A stretch of 64,000 bases of DNA from the NCBI GenBank assembly GCA_038501195.1, contig JBBPUQ010000001.1, positions 6,448,001 through 6,512,000 of the forward strand. Direction: 5' to 3'. The notes below the pieces were generated by a model. The model saw only the letters and a list, made by a program, of their open reading frames with translations. It did no database searches and was not told where the DNA came from. Positions 54,901 to 64,000 of this stretch are shown here, one piece after another. The stretch comes from Nemania diffusa (Eukaryota; Ascomycota; Sordariomycetes; Xylariales; Xylariaceae). The first letter of the stretch is position 1, and every line of letters begins with the position of its first letter. Made by a program: the position numbers and the translations under genes.

Positions 54901-55119
54901 CCCATGAAGTCGCGGCAGAACAACGTCATCACCTCCATGGACCACTTCGTAACCGTGACCCCTGTCAAAAAGGGCATGCCCAGTAACAGCGCTACTGCAT
55001 CCGCAGGTGGAGCCGGGGTAAACGGTAGCGCTGCGCAGGATGGCGAGAACAACCCCGGGCGGAAAATGACCATCTTCGAACGACTGGGGTGGGATAACGA
55101 TTACGACGATCTGGTATGA
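51989..55119 (+). CDS. sld3: DNA replication regulator Sld3 (origin-firing factor)
   Basis: Sld3 brings Cdc45 to the Mcm2-7 helicase at licensed origins. After CDK phosphorylation it binds Dpb11, so it sets when origins fire; it acts in the nucleus. Exons: 51,989-52,153; 52,231-52,959; 53,014-53,765; 53,821-54,368; 54,419-55,119, giving 964 aa with no internal stop. Each intron has GT...AG ends and a CTAAC or TTAAC branch site. Family landmarks: EELLRPVIVIKPHPPKL across the first junction (about 45-61), the GSLAYFAKGPLSRARAAF core of the Sld3/Treslin domain (299-316), KKYRETIPKI (345-354), RSRETQLQMI (435-444), VDIIVPFFSSRLP across junction 3 (543-555), INRKLGGPV (561-569) and a conserved C-end TIFERLGWD (949-957). 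The tail is low complexity with three TPxK sites (Thr823, 892, 912), typical CDK targets. The start is the first ATG in frame before the conserved segment; ATGs further upstream are not excluded. Identification is by recalled family motifs. Confidence 0.9.
52960..53013 (+). other. sld3: 54-bp in-frame intron of SLD3
   Basis: Phase-0 intron, GTATGC...GCTAAC...AAG. It is a multiple of three long and contains no stop, so an unspliced transcript would still be translated, with 18 extra residues. It is called an intron because the flanking residues (YHSM then GSLAYFAKG) join in the way the family does, and a perfect branch site is present. Confidence 0.85.
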
Positions 55120-55801
55120 TTTGCCGCACGCGCCTATGTACCGTAGGTAACGTGACGAAAGCGCAAGGGGAAACGATGGCACTGTCTATCTACGCAGGGA
55201 AGAGGCAGGGGAGTCATGTATGTACTAGCACGGAACGACACGAGCGACGAAACGTTACGAATCGAGCATTTACGGCATAGCGTGGCGCGCGGTAGGCTGG
55301 CACACACACACACACACGAGCAAGCGAGCATTCACGGGAGTTCGGGTCTTGGAGTTTTTTTGCGACATGGATTTATTTGCATACCTCCATATATCAGTAG
55401 GGAAGTATCGTACAATGTATCATTTCGTGGATGCATACGTGCCTCGTACACAGGGAATGAGCACGTTGGGCGCTACCTATGTCGGCTTGATGTAGGTAGA
55501 TATCACGTAAAGAAACGGTGCTTGGTTCTTGATGACGGGAAGGTGTGTTAATTGTGCGTGGAGTTTTCACCGTGATACTTGCGTGTTCACTCTTATAGTC
55601 TAGAGTTTGCTAGCTATATGCTCTGCATCGTTCATGGTTTGTAGAATATAGTGATATGTTTACCGACACAGGGGATGACTATCTACATCTCCCACTATAA
55701 GCTTGTCAAGGCCTGTAGATTTCCCTCCTTTTCACGTAAACAGGTATCTGTTTAATACCTCATCTACAAGACCCCAGCCATTTATCTCTCATCACAACCC
55801 C
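55120..55801. other. Convergent intergenic region between SLD3 and DIS3
   Basis: 682 bp that must hold both transcription ends. A (CA)8 tract lies at about 55,301-55,317. No RNA gene or supported coding region is seen; a 111-codon open frame at 55,216-55,551 has no family features. No terminator signal is distinctive enough to name. Confidence 0.6.
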
Positions 55802-58800
55802 CTACGCAGCACTCACAAGCTCCATCTTAGCCCCCCTCTTCCCCGTCGTCTCATCGCGCACATCACGAATGCGCACACGCACCTTCTGGAAGAGCTCAAG
55901 CCGGCCCTCATAAGACCCACTAAGACTAAGGACATAATTCTCCGCATCAAAGACGCTCTCCGGCTCCGGGGTCGCAAGGTCGCGCAGGCGAACAAGACCC
56001 TCGATACCGAACCGCGGCACAAGCACGACAAAGCCATTGCTAAAGATCCGCAGCACGAACGCCTCCTCCTCCGCGACGCGGCCCTTGAGGGACTGCCCGA
56101 CGTAGTACGCGACGGAGGCGCGGCCGGCAAGCTGGGCGTTGCGGTGGCGGACGTTGATGTTCTTGCACACGGCCTCGAGGCGCCCGCGCGCGCGGACGGC
56201 GGGGTGCATGGGCTCGTAGCCGATGGCGGCGGCGAGCTGGCGGTGGGCGACGAGGTCGGCGTAGCGGCGGATGGGGCTGGTGAAGTGCGTGTAGATCTCG
56301 GACGCGAGGCCGTAGTGGCGGAACTCGGGGAACGCCTGCGTGCCGGCGCAGAAGTACTCGGCGCTCATCATGCAGCGCGTCGCCATGATGCGCACGAGCG
56401 TGTTGAAGAAGGGCTCGGCCGGGTCCACGCAGGCGTCGAGGGAGTCGGCGAGGGCCTTGGAGGAGTCGAAGCGGAGCTCCGCGCCGCGCTTGACCTTGAG
56501 CTGGTTGGCGAGCTCGTCGAAGTTGGTCTTCGGGGGCGCCGCGTGGCGCCGTAGGATCGCCGTCTGCGGGAATGCCGAGTAGATTTTGCGGGCTACGCTG
56601 ATGTTGGCGAGCAGCATGAACTCCTCGACGAGCGAGTTGGTGTCGAGGAGCTCCTTGGTCTTGACGTCGATCGGGTCTGATGTCTCAGATTCCATCTGTA
56701 CCTTGACCTCGGGTGACGAGAGGCTTAGCGCGCCAGCATCCATGCGTTTCTGCTTCAGCTTCTTGGAGAGCATGAGAAGCGTTCGCATGCCGTTTGTGAG
56801 GTCATCTTGCTGCGATGCGTCGTCGATGCGCAGTTGGGCCTGTTCGTAGCTGAACGCCTCGCGAGACTTGATGACGGACTTGGTGAACCGTACGTCCACG
56901 ATATCCGCCGAGGGACTCAACTCCCAAAGGACAGAGAAGGCGTAGCGCTCCACGTAGGGTTTGAGGGAGCATAGGTCGGTACCTAACAACATTGGAAGCA
57001 TATCAATGCGCTTGTCAACCAGGTAGACGGTTGTGCCACGTATACTAGCTTCCGTGTCCATAGCATTCGCCGGCTTGACGAAATGCGATACATCAGCAAT
57101 GTGCACTCCGACCTCATAGTTTCCGTTTGGTAATGATCTGGCGTGTAGCGCATCATCAATATCCTGGCAGCCGACAGGGTCGATACTACAAATCAGAAGA
57201 CCCCTTAGATCTTCTCTATCTTTCCAGCCCGGATCATCCGTGCTTGCAGGAACTTTCCAGTCGTGGCCCTCCTTAGGTAAACAATCCAAAACGGTCTTGG
57301 GGAAGGGTCTGTACTGCACGTCATACTCGAGTAACAGGGCTTCGGTCTCAGCAGCCTTGGTCTCCAGTTCGCCCAGCGAACGGACGAAGTGGCCCACAGG
57401 ATGCCTAGACTCACGGTCCCAAGAATCAATAGTGACTAGGATTCGCTTTCCGAGCAGTTCGCCAGCCTGGCGTGTGCGTATCTTGATCTTAGGGATCTTC
57501 TTGTCCATTGCGATCAAGAATACGCTTTCCTGCTTTCTGCCTTGCCTTGCTGTTTGGCTGACCGAAGACGGGTCTATATGACCCACGTACTGACGCCAGT
57601 TTCGTTTGATAACACCAACAACCTTGGCCGTCGGCTGTGGCCTCCCTTCGGTGGTTAAGCCTTGCGTCTTCTTCACCTGCTCCTGAAGGGCCCGCCTTTC
57701 TCTCTCAGTAACGACATCTGACGCATCCTCGTCATTATCGGCGTTTTCGTTCTTCGTAATAGCTTCTTCTTCAATGATCTTTGTAGAAGGTTCCTTCCAC
57801 TGATCTTGGGGTAGCACTTCGACAACTACCACATCTCCGTCTACGGAGCGGTTGATGTTATCCCGTCCCAGGATAATAAGAGGTTTCGGGAAAGCGGGCA
57901 CTTTGATTGAGCCCTCGAGATAATTGTATGGTGACACGTTGAATATGCCTTGATGCAACATACCGCTCTTCACCCCCGTCATCATCTTAGATAAACTGAA
58001 GTATTCCGGGTAAAGAAATTCGGTCTTCTTCTCCCTAGAAGCGACTCGTTCCTGTGACTCGGCGATCATGTCTAGTAATTTCTCTGCATCCTTTAAGCCT
58101 GAGACGTAGTCACGTAATCTAATGGCAGGGACTTTCTCCTGTTTTGCCCTCTCCAGGTTGCCCCTATCGTCGGAAAGCATGACTGTGACTGGCATATCTT
58201 TAGATTTGGTCTGGCCCAGGTGCTCATTGTACCACTTGACTGCGTGGCGTACAGCGCGGTCATTACGATCATTGATACTCTCGTCAGCATCGCGTTTTAC
58301 GTATGTCTCCAATCGAAATTCGTTGAAAAAAACATAGAATCGTTTTTCTTGGCTTTTTGTTAACCCAATAAGCCGGTTGTACAACGGCAGGGATCTATTG
58401 CGCAGTTCTTCTAGAACAGTTTGTAGAATGATAACGTCAAAAAAGGCAGAGCTTTGCTCAAATAGGTCCATAGCGTTCAACAACACATTCGTGTCTGGAA
58501 CGAGGTAATGGCCTTGTGGATATGCCTTGGTACCCGCCGGTTTGTCCGAGAGGACGAACGGGCTCACTATCATAAAGGTTAGCCACGACGAGCTTCTTAG
58601 CAAAGGAAGTTGGCTGAGATGAGAGAGGCTCACAAATGCCAGCCGCATTTCTGGGTGCCGTAGCAAGACATCTTGAGCAGAGGCGCGAAGAGCATGGGAT
58701 GTCTTGTCGCAAGTAGACCTCGCGCACGATTTTCTGGACCTTGCCACTTTTGGTTGATCTCACATAAACCTTGCTAGAGAGGTTGGATGCATATGGATCG

Positions 58801-58820
58801 GATCTCTTGAGACTCGTCAT
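55802..58820 (-). CDS. dis3: Exosome catalytic subunit Dis3/Rrp44 (3'-5' exoribonuclease and endonuclease)
   Basis: Dis3 is the processive nuclease of the nuclear and cytoplasmic RNA exosome, which trims rRNA and snoRNA precursors and destroys faulty RNA. Exons 58,820-58,634 and 58,566-55,802 give 983 aa, usual for the family. The 67-bp intron has GTGAGC...GCTAAC...TAG. The N-end (MTSLKRS, KVYVRSTKSGKVQKIVREVYLRQDIPC) is strongly family-like and fixes the start. Domains: CR3 cysteines C43, C48, C51; PIN endonuclease about 80-210 with acidic residues near 87, 116, 165 and 195; two cold-shock domains about 235-500; RNB domain about 505-845 with the catalytic DPVGCQDIDD (Asp525, 531, 533, 534) and the closing SPIRRYADL signature (about 826-834); S1 domain about 885-980. 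All key residues are present, so both nuclease activities are expected. It is convergent with SLD3. No oddity is seen. Confidence 0.97.
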
Positions 58821-59577
58821 CGTAGCTGTCCCGGTCGCCTGCCCAACCGATAAATCGAAACTTGTCTCCTCTATGCTATGGTCTGCAAATTCATCAATGG
58901 GGGTTGAGTTTTAGGTGGCGGGTGATTGAAATAGACTGAGGATTGATGCTTTGGTTGAGAGGCAGGTACACATCAGTGAGCTAGCTACAGTAAGAATTTT
59001 GACGTACCCAAGGTTGGGCGTGGTTAGCTAGGGAATGACGGCGGTAAATTGGACAAATCAGCAGTGCCACAGCGCGTCTGTCTGTTGGCGGACAGTCGGC
59101 TGTTTGAGGATTTGCCGCTTATCGCTCGAATTTGCTCTACGTGCCAACCCCGCGATCAGATAATGGGCATGCAGCGCCAGCCGCCAACGGCCCGCATAAG
59201 TCCGTGCGCTGCTGCTATGCCTGCAAGACCCAATTCACCGGATCACGGTTCTGATTCTCGTTGGGCTTCGAATAAATCTCCGTGATCCCGGATTGGCGAA
59301 ACGCACGAATGACAGGCTATTCTGCCTACATTATACATACATTATGTCCAGTACTTACATACAAAACATCGTCGAGCACAGGCAATGTAACACATACGTG
59401 CATGCATACGTACGTACATGCACTGCCATTGACCACTCGTTAGCGAACCTGCTTGGCTGCGTGTTGCTTGCGGCGGATACAGTGTAAATGGCGAGTGTCT
59501 CACCAACATCACCAAATTCAATGATCAAATCAATCGTCAAATCAAGGAAGCGGAAGAGACTCTTCATCTCTATCTCT
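58821..59577. other. DIS3 upstream region
   Basis: The DIS3 promoter should lie in the first few hundred bases. No clear TATA box or known site is recognised. TACATA/ACGTAC-rich simple sequence occurs at about 59,331-59,425. The short open frames here have no family features. Confidence 0.5.
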
Positions 59578-59648
59578 CACACACCACACACACCACATAC
59601 ACCACACACGCCACACACCACGCTCCACACTCCACATCCACACACCTA
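59578..59648. repeat. CA/ACC-rich simple sequence
   Basis: An imperfect run of CACACC/CACA units of about 70 bp, followed by a TATG/GTAT-rich stretch to about 59,700. It is low-complexity intergenic DNA. Confidence 0.85.
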
Positions 59649-62330
59649 CAAGTACTGCGTATGGGTATGTGTGTATGTAGGTATGTATGTATCTACGCAT
59701 ACATTATTACTATGCTATGCACCTTGGTTACGGTCAAGGTAAAGCAGGCAGACCAGGTAAACAAGGCCGCTTTGCAGCAGCAGTCCACTTACAAGTAATC
59801 TATGTTGTGTTGATGTTGTTAATGCGGCGTGTAGTCTACCAACTTACATCACCACCGACACAATCATCTTCTTCATCATCACATCATGCCATGTCATCGC
59901 CGGAGACATCCATCCACCCATCAAGGGATACGCTTCATGTACGGCACTAGATCTAGAGGGAATCCTGCTCTTCGCGCAGACCACAAGCAAGTCCCCAAAG
60001 TATTTGGAAGACGCGGTAGGCAGGTTTATACGGGACTCTGTAAGTCGCCTGCGACGATCTCCATGGCGCGGAGACAGTGCCGGCTGCTGTCCGCGACGCG
60101 TGCAACACCACGAGACCACCCCTCCATATGCATCAGATGCATCTTATCTGGAGAGAGTCCACCATGTGCGTGCGCGCGTCGTCGCAGTCCCTCTTGCTCG
60201 AAACGTGGCTTGGCTTTCCCTTCCCTTGACACCTACGACGTATAGAGCATAGGGAGTCTTCCACCACCACCACTACAACCACCGCCAACACCGCCACCAT
60301 CTCTAGGTCCACGCTCCGGGTTTGTGCTCAAACCCGCAGCCCGTCTACTTGTTGGTACAAAGTTGTATCTCTGAGTCTCTCGCTGCTGCTAGTACAATGT
60401 AACAACGGGCACCGCAAGTGCTGCGTATGCGTATACCTGCCTTGCCACCAACGCTGGTTACAACACCATGCCATTGCAGATGGGCACTTATCTTTCCGTC
60501 GAGGGAGGCGAAGACAAGCCCTCCACCCTCTGGCAATCCCTTGTCATATGATAGACGCCATTCAACCGGACATTTCTGCCAGATTAGATAGGTCTCTTGC
60601 GAGAGAGCATGCAGCACGTTATGATCGCCTGTGGCGGTGGCAGAATGCAGCCAGCCAGCTTGCTAGACAGGCGAGCACCTTTACACATGCTCTGCGCGCG
60701 TTTAGCTTGTGTGTGTGCCCTGTGGGGAGTACGACCTGCTGTAGCTACTGCATAGAGTTAACTAGGTTTGACAGACCAGAGCTTCCGCAAGAAAACGCGC
60801 CATAACTCGTCCTCACGCAGCAGTAGTAGCAGCAGCAACGCATAAGCATGATCGATCTTTGTGTGATGTGATGCTAAGGCACTCTGAACTACATGTCCTA
60901 CACCAGCCCATGCGCACAACGAGAAGCTGTGCCACCGAGATCGGCCATGTTCTACAGTACGTGGATGATGAAGGGAATTCCCGGGGATGTCTCGGCTGCT
61001 GGAGATCGACCAGACCTAAATTTGACTTCATCCGTACACAGGAACACATTCTTGAGTCGTCGTCTGCTCGACGACAACGCTCTGGTCCCCATGGTCCCCA
61101 TTTTTGTGTAATGGTCTGGAGCGCGTGACAAGCTAGATTGGCGAGATGGCCTGATTTAGCCCAGGTTTAACCCAAGGTGTCCGCTATGGGGCGATGGGGC
61201 AAGGTGAGCTCTGGCAGTTTGTATCGAGGCGCTAAGACCATCATCGTAACAACCTTCCTAGAAGTATCAATTGGAATTCTGAACAGGGTGTCGTCTCTAT
61301 CTAGCCTGTGGTCTCTGTGGCAGCGACCTCATGGGGCATGCCCCATGTCGTCGGCGATCATACGATAGCCTTCGGTATAGAGAATGCACCATACCGTGCA
61401 ATATGGACCATGCAGACAGGCTTACATACATCTTCTGATAATCCTGAACACTGTGGCGTTCCTCTGGGGGAATGTGGAATATCCCCCAATGATGCCAGCC
61501 CGTATCATGAACCTCAGTCCTGAAGGGGCAAGACACGGGGGACACATATCCCTCGGTCAAGCGAGCTTGTGGTTGTGCGGGAGAAAATACGCAACAAAGT
61601 CTACGATCAGATTAAAGCTTCCCGACTCAGCATCCAATACCAGTAGATAATGCCCGTGCTCCGTTAGAAAGCTATCCGATAATGCTGTGGCACGATGCAC
61701 TCCATGTGTTCCCCTCGGATGAGCATATCGATACATGACCAAATCAAGCCGGTGACAACTACGCTAGCTTTCCCAAGCCCAGCACGGGCAGGGAAAAGAA
61801 GCAGCCCGGAGCGAGAGATTCAGTTAAGCTCCCGAGATCTCACCACCCACCAGGCACGTAGGCGTTTTTTCGGTGAGAGTTAGGCAGTCCCTTCGAAGGT
61901 CTGTACTCTTCGCTAATGCGCCAGGGACCACCTACGCGACTCACTTCCATTACGTCACCTCTGCAGCCAGCGCGCGCGCGGCCGCCGCCCGCTATTAAGA
62001 ATATGCACGGTATATCACTGCCTAGGGCTGTCAGGGTCAAGGGAGTGAGTGCGAGCGCCAGGACAGGACCCGTATGCATCGGGATGGAGCGAGGGGACCA
62101 TTTCCATCCATCGCTGGGAGGGCAGGAAGCCTAAAATGCAATTAAATTCGTGGGCTGTAGGACTGAATGGGCTAATTTGACTCACTACACTTTGTACGTC
62201 GTGGGTTTGTGGGAGCCTGCAAGAGCGGGTAGCAGGGGTTCACCCGCGCTGTTGGCTGTTGTGATATGCACAAGCAACGGGCGAACATGTATACCTAGAC
62301 CTTCAGTGTATCCTTGGTAGGTGGGTTTGT
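59649..62330. other. Gene-poor DNA of normal composition
   Basis: No gene can be supported. Simple tracts: a CAC-rich run (about 60,259-60,300) and an AGC/AGT run (about 60,815-60,840). A perfect 18-bp palindrome lies at 61,330-61,347. Short open frames with some protein-like character occur on the minus strand at 60,345-60,617 and 61,557-61,742; both are discussed as findings and not called genes. Confidence 0.5.
61330..61347. repeat. Perfect 18-bp palindrome
   Basis: CATGGGGCATGCCCCATG equals its own reverse complement. The flanks do not extend the symmetry. It could be a binding site for a dimeric protein or chance; no neighbouring gene gives a context. Confidence 0.9.
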
Positions 62331-62402
62331 GTCTGTGTGTATGTATGTATGTGTGGACGCAGTATGTAGGCATGTATGTTGTGTGTGTGTGGGTAGGTTG
62401 GT
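62331..62402. repeat. GT/TATG-rich simple sequence
   Basis: An imperfect (GT)n and (TATG)n run of about 70 bp, roughly the complement in type of the CA-rich tract at 59,578-59,648. Confidence 0.85.
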
Positions 62403-63770
62403 GGGATGAATCCCAGATCGTGGAGTGCACACCTTGCGCCTATCAATACCGTGTGCAGGCAGACGTCAACTTGAGACTGCCGAAGGAGGGCGGGTAATTG
62501 GACACCCCAAAGATCGGGCGTTGGCTGCTCGCCGTCGTTGGCTATGCAGGCGGGCAAAGGCGCCCAGGAGCGCTAGAGAGGCTGAGTTACGCAGTACTAT
62601 CGACAGGACTATCTAAATAGGGTAGCTCGGTTGACTCGGGGAGAAGGGGAGCGCGGATAAGGGGAATTTCGTTGAACGAGCCCATACGCATTAACACGAG
62701 CAGATAAGAGGTCCACGGTCTTTCTTGGGACGTCGCATTGCAAGGAGCGCGAAGCGACGCAAAGTCATACCGACTTCTGCGCAGGCCTGCAGCTTCGCAA
62801 GGCCATGAGGATGCAAGACCATCTGGGAGATGCTCGACTGTGGGGACACGATTGGCCGGATGGCCCTCGACGGACTTGCAGCGATGTGCATTTGACATGA
62901 AAGAGGGGTGGGACACCCAGGCGCCAAGCTGATCGCTCATTTGCAGGAGGGTCTGGGGTTGGAGCCGGGATCCCAGCATCAAAAGGTGTCAGCTGGTTGG
63001 ATAGCGAGACCTCATGGCGAAGGTTCGGACCAATGACCGCCACACCAAGCCGCATGGCCCCAGTGCCATGCCCCTCCTCAGTGGTCACTCTGATTCCACA
63101 CCTTGTCCCATGGTGCACACCCTCTCGTGGAAACAGCGCGGGATGGTTGTGCTTCCCTGCAAGTTCTGGGCCTTTGGGAGAAAAGTAGGCCTCCGCAATA
63201 TATCAGAGACCAACTGAGTCACCTGAGAGCGTTCCAAAAGCGCTCATGATACCGGCAACTCTCTATTCCTCGACCGAAGACGGCCGGGTAGGAGCTCAGT
63301 TGCAAAAGCTCCACGAAAAAGACAGGAAGAGGCTAGAGAAAAAGGGCAAGTCGCAGACGGAACCCGTCCGCGAAGTGAGGGGTAAGTGGTAAACTGGGTC
63401 GAGGCAAGGCAGCGAGATGGAGAACTCGTCGATACCCAGCGCGGCTGCGATCGGGGTCTCGAGTGCCCATCTGCTCGTTGTACGGACCGTCACGCTCCCG
63501 AATCGGGGAGACTGCCAAGAGCCACGGCCCGGTTCGTTTCACAAAATGCGATTAGAAGTGAGTGTGAGTAGCGTAAGCAGACAGTCATACAGAATGCCTA
63601 TCTACCTACTTACGCACACATACCAACATGGTAATCAGTAGATAGAAGACGGCAACTGAAACGACTGCGACCTTAGAAGCACTGCGAAACAAGGTATCAT
63701 TCACACGAGAGCGCCAACAGGCCCAAAATTACGGTAACCAGTCAGCAGTTCCAAACAGATAGTTTCAACT
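62403..63770. other. Gene-poor DNA, possible decayed gene remnant
   Basis: No intact gene. On the minus strand, 62,690-63,118 carries overlapping open frames whose translations faintly recall FAD-dependent monooxygenases but need frame changes; see findings. The rest shows nothing recognisable. Confidence 0.4.
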
Positions 63771-64000
63771 TCATGCTTTAGCCAGCGCTAGCGACGGCCG
63801 TTCGTGGTAGGCTGGTCGGCGGACTTGATACCAACGTTGTCGATAACCTTCTCTCCTATCAGGAGAAGCATTCGCAATCGTGGCTTCATTATTATTCAGC
63901 TGTGGCGTGGCTACGAGAATAGGTCCGGCATAGCTTAATCCTCTTGGGCCAATGAAGTCGGCCGATACAGGGTCAGACACGCGCATCCACACCAAGTCGG
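63771..64000 (-). CDS. Possible 3' end of a gene running off the right edge (unrecognised)
   Basis: A minus-strand frame is open from the window edge down to a TGA at 63,771-63,773, giving at least 75 residues (WMRVSDPVSADFIGP near its visible start, LALAKA at its end). No known domain is recognised, and codon use is not distinctive. It could be the C-terminal exon of a gene beginning beyond the window, or a chance open frame; in DNA of this composition 75 open codons are not rare. Confidence 0.2.
   Translation of the reverse strand, partial: DLVWMRVSDPVSADFIGPRGLSYAGPILVATPQLNNNEATIANASPDRREGYRQRWYQVRRPAYHERPSLALAKA

Noticed and set aside
55703..56554. 283-codon plus-strand open frame
   Set aside because: It overlaps DIS3 antisense over the conserved RNB and S1 regions; it is open only because of the GC-rich codon use of DIS3.
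60096..60101. ACGCGT (MluI box)
   Set aside because: It is not near a supported gene start; treated as chance and as a caution for the SLD3 sites.
59578..62402. Telomeric repeats
   Set aside because: The GT/CA-rich tracts are irregular and contain no TTAGGG array.
63022..63031. tRNA B-box-like GGTTCGGACC
   Set aside because: No A box at the right distance and no cloverleaf can be folded around it.

Overview
The window is from the nuclear genome of a filamentous ascomycete (Pezizomycotina, probably a Sordariomycete). The reasons are short introns (50-77 bp) with GT...AG ends and a CTAAC/TTAAC branch site just before the 3' splice site, two proteins of recognisable fungal type, and a large block that looks like the product of repeat-induced point mutation (RIP). 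The exact species cannot be read from the sequence.

Layout. (1) Positions 1 to about 51,270 are almost pure A+T with no intact gene. The block is built from dispersed and nested repeats reduced to A/T on both strands. Two Ty3/Gypsy-type LTR retrotransposons can be bounded to the base: one on the minus strand (3,075-10,225, target duplication ATTAA) and one on the plus strand (10,688-17,819, target duplication ATAAA). All four LTRs are 310 bp, and the reverse transcriptase core is still legible in both copies despite the mutations. The second element sits inside an LTR of an older repeat family (family B, LTR about 310 bp). Family B has further copies at 22.2, 31.9 and 37.1 kb, an inverted fragment at 23.4-24.0 kb and a worn copy from about 43.3 kb. 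A solo LTR of the Gypsy family lies at 44.2 kb, and two arrays of a 9-bp minisatellite lie in opposite orientation at 38.3 and 44.5 kb. (2) At about 51,270 base composition changes within a few tens of bases to ordinary fungal DNA. (3) Two convergent genes follow. SLD3 (plus strand, five exons, 964 aa) encodes a replication-origin firing factor. DIS3/RRP44 (minus strand, two exons, 983 aa) encodes the catalytic nuclease of the RNA exosome. They are separated by 682 bp. (4) Positions 58,821-64,000 have ordinary composition but no gene I can support: simple-sequence tracts, one perfect palindrome, scattered protein-like fragments that may be decayed transposase or oxidoreductase remnants, and an open frame running off the right edge.

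The two genes are housekeeping genes of different pathways (replication initiation; RNA processing and decay) and need not be functionally linked. I found no clear previously undescribed system. The most informative parts are the nested, RIP-eroded retroelements with readable chronology, the sharp heterochromatin-like boundary about 700 bp upstream of SLD3, and G1/S-type (MluI-box-like) sites in front of SLD3.
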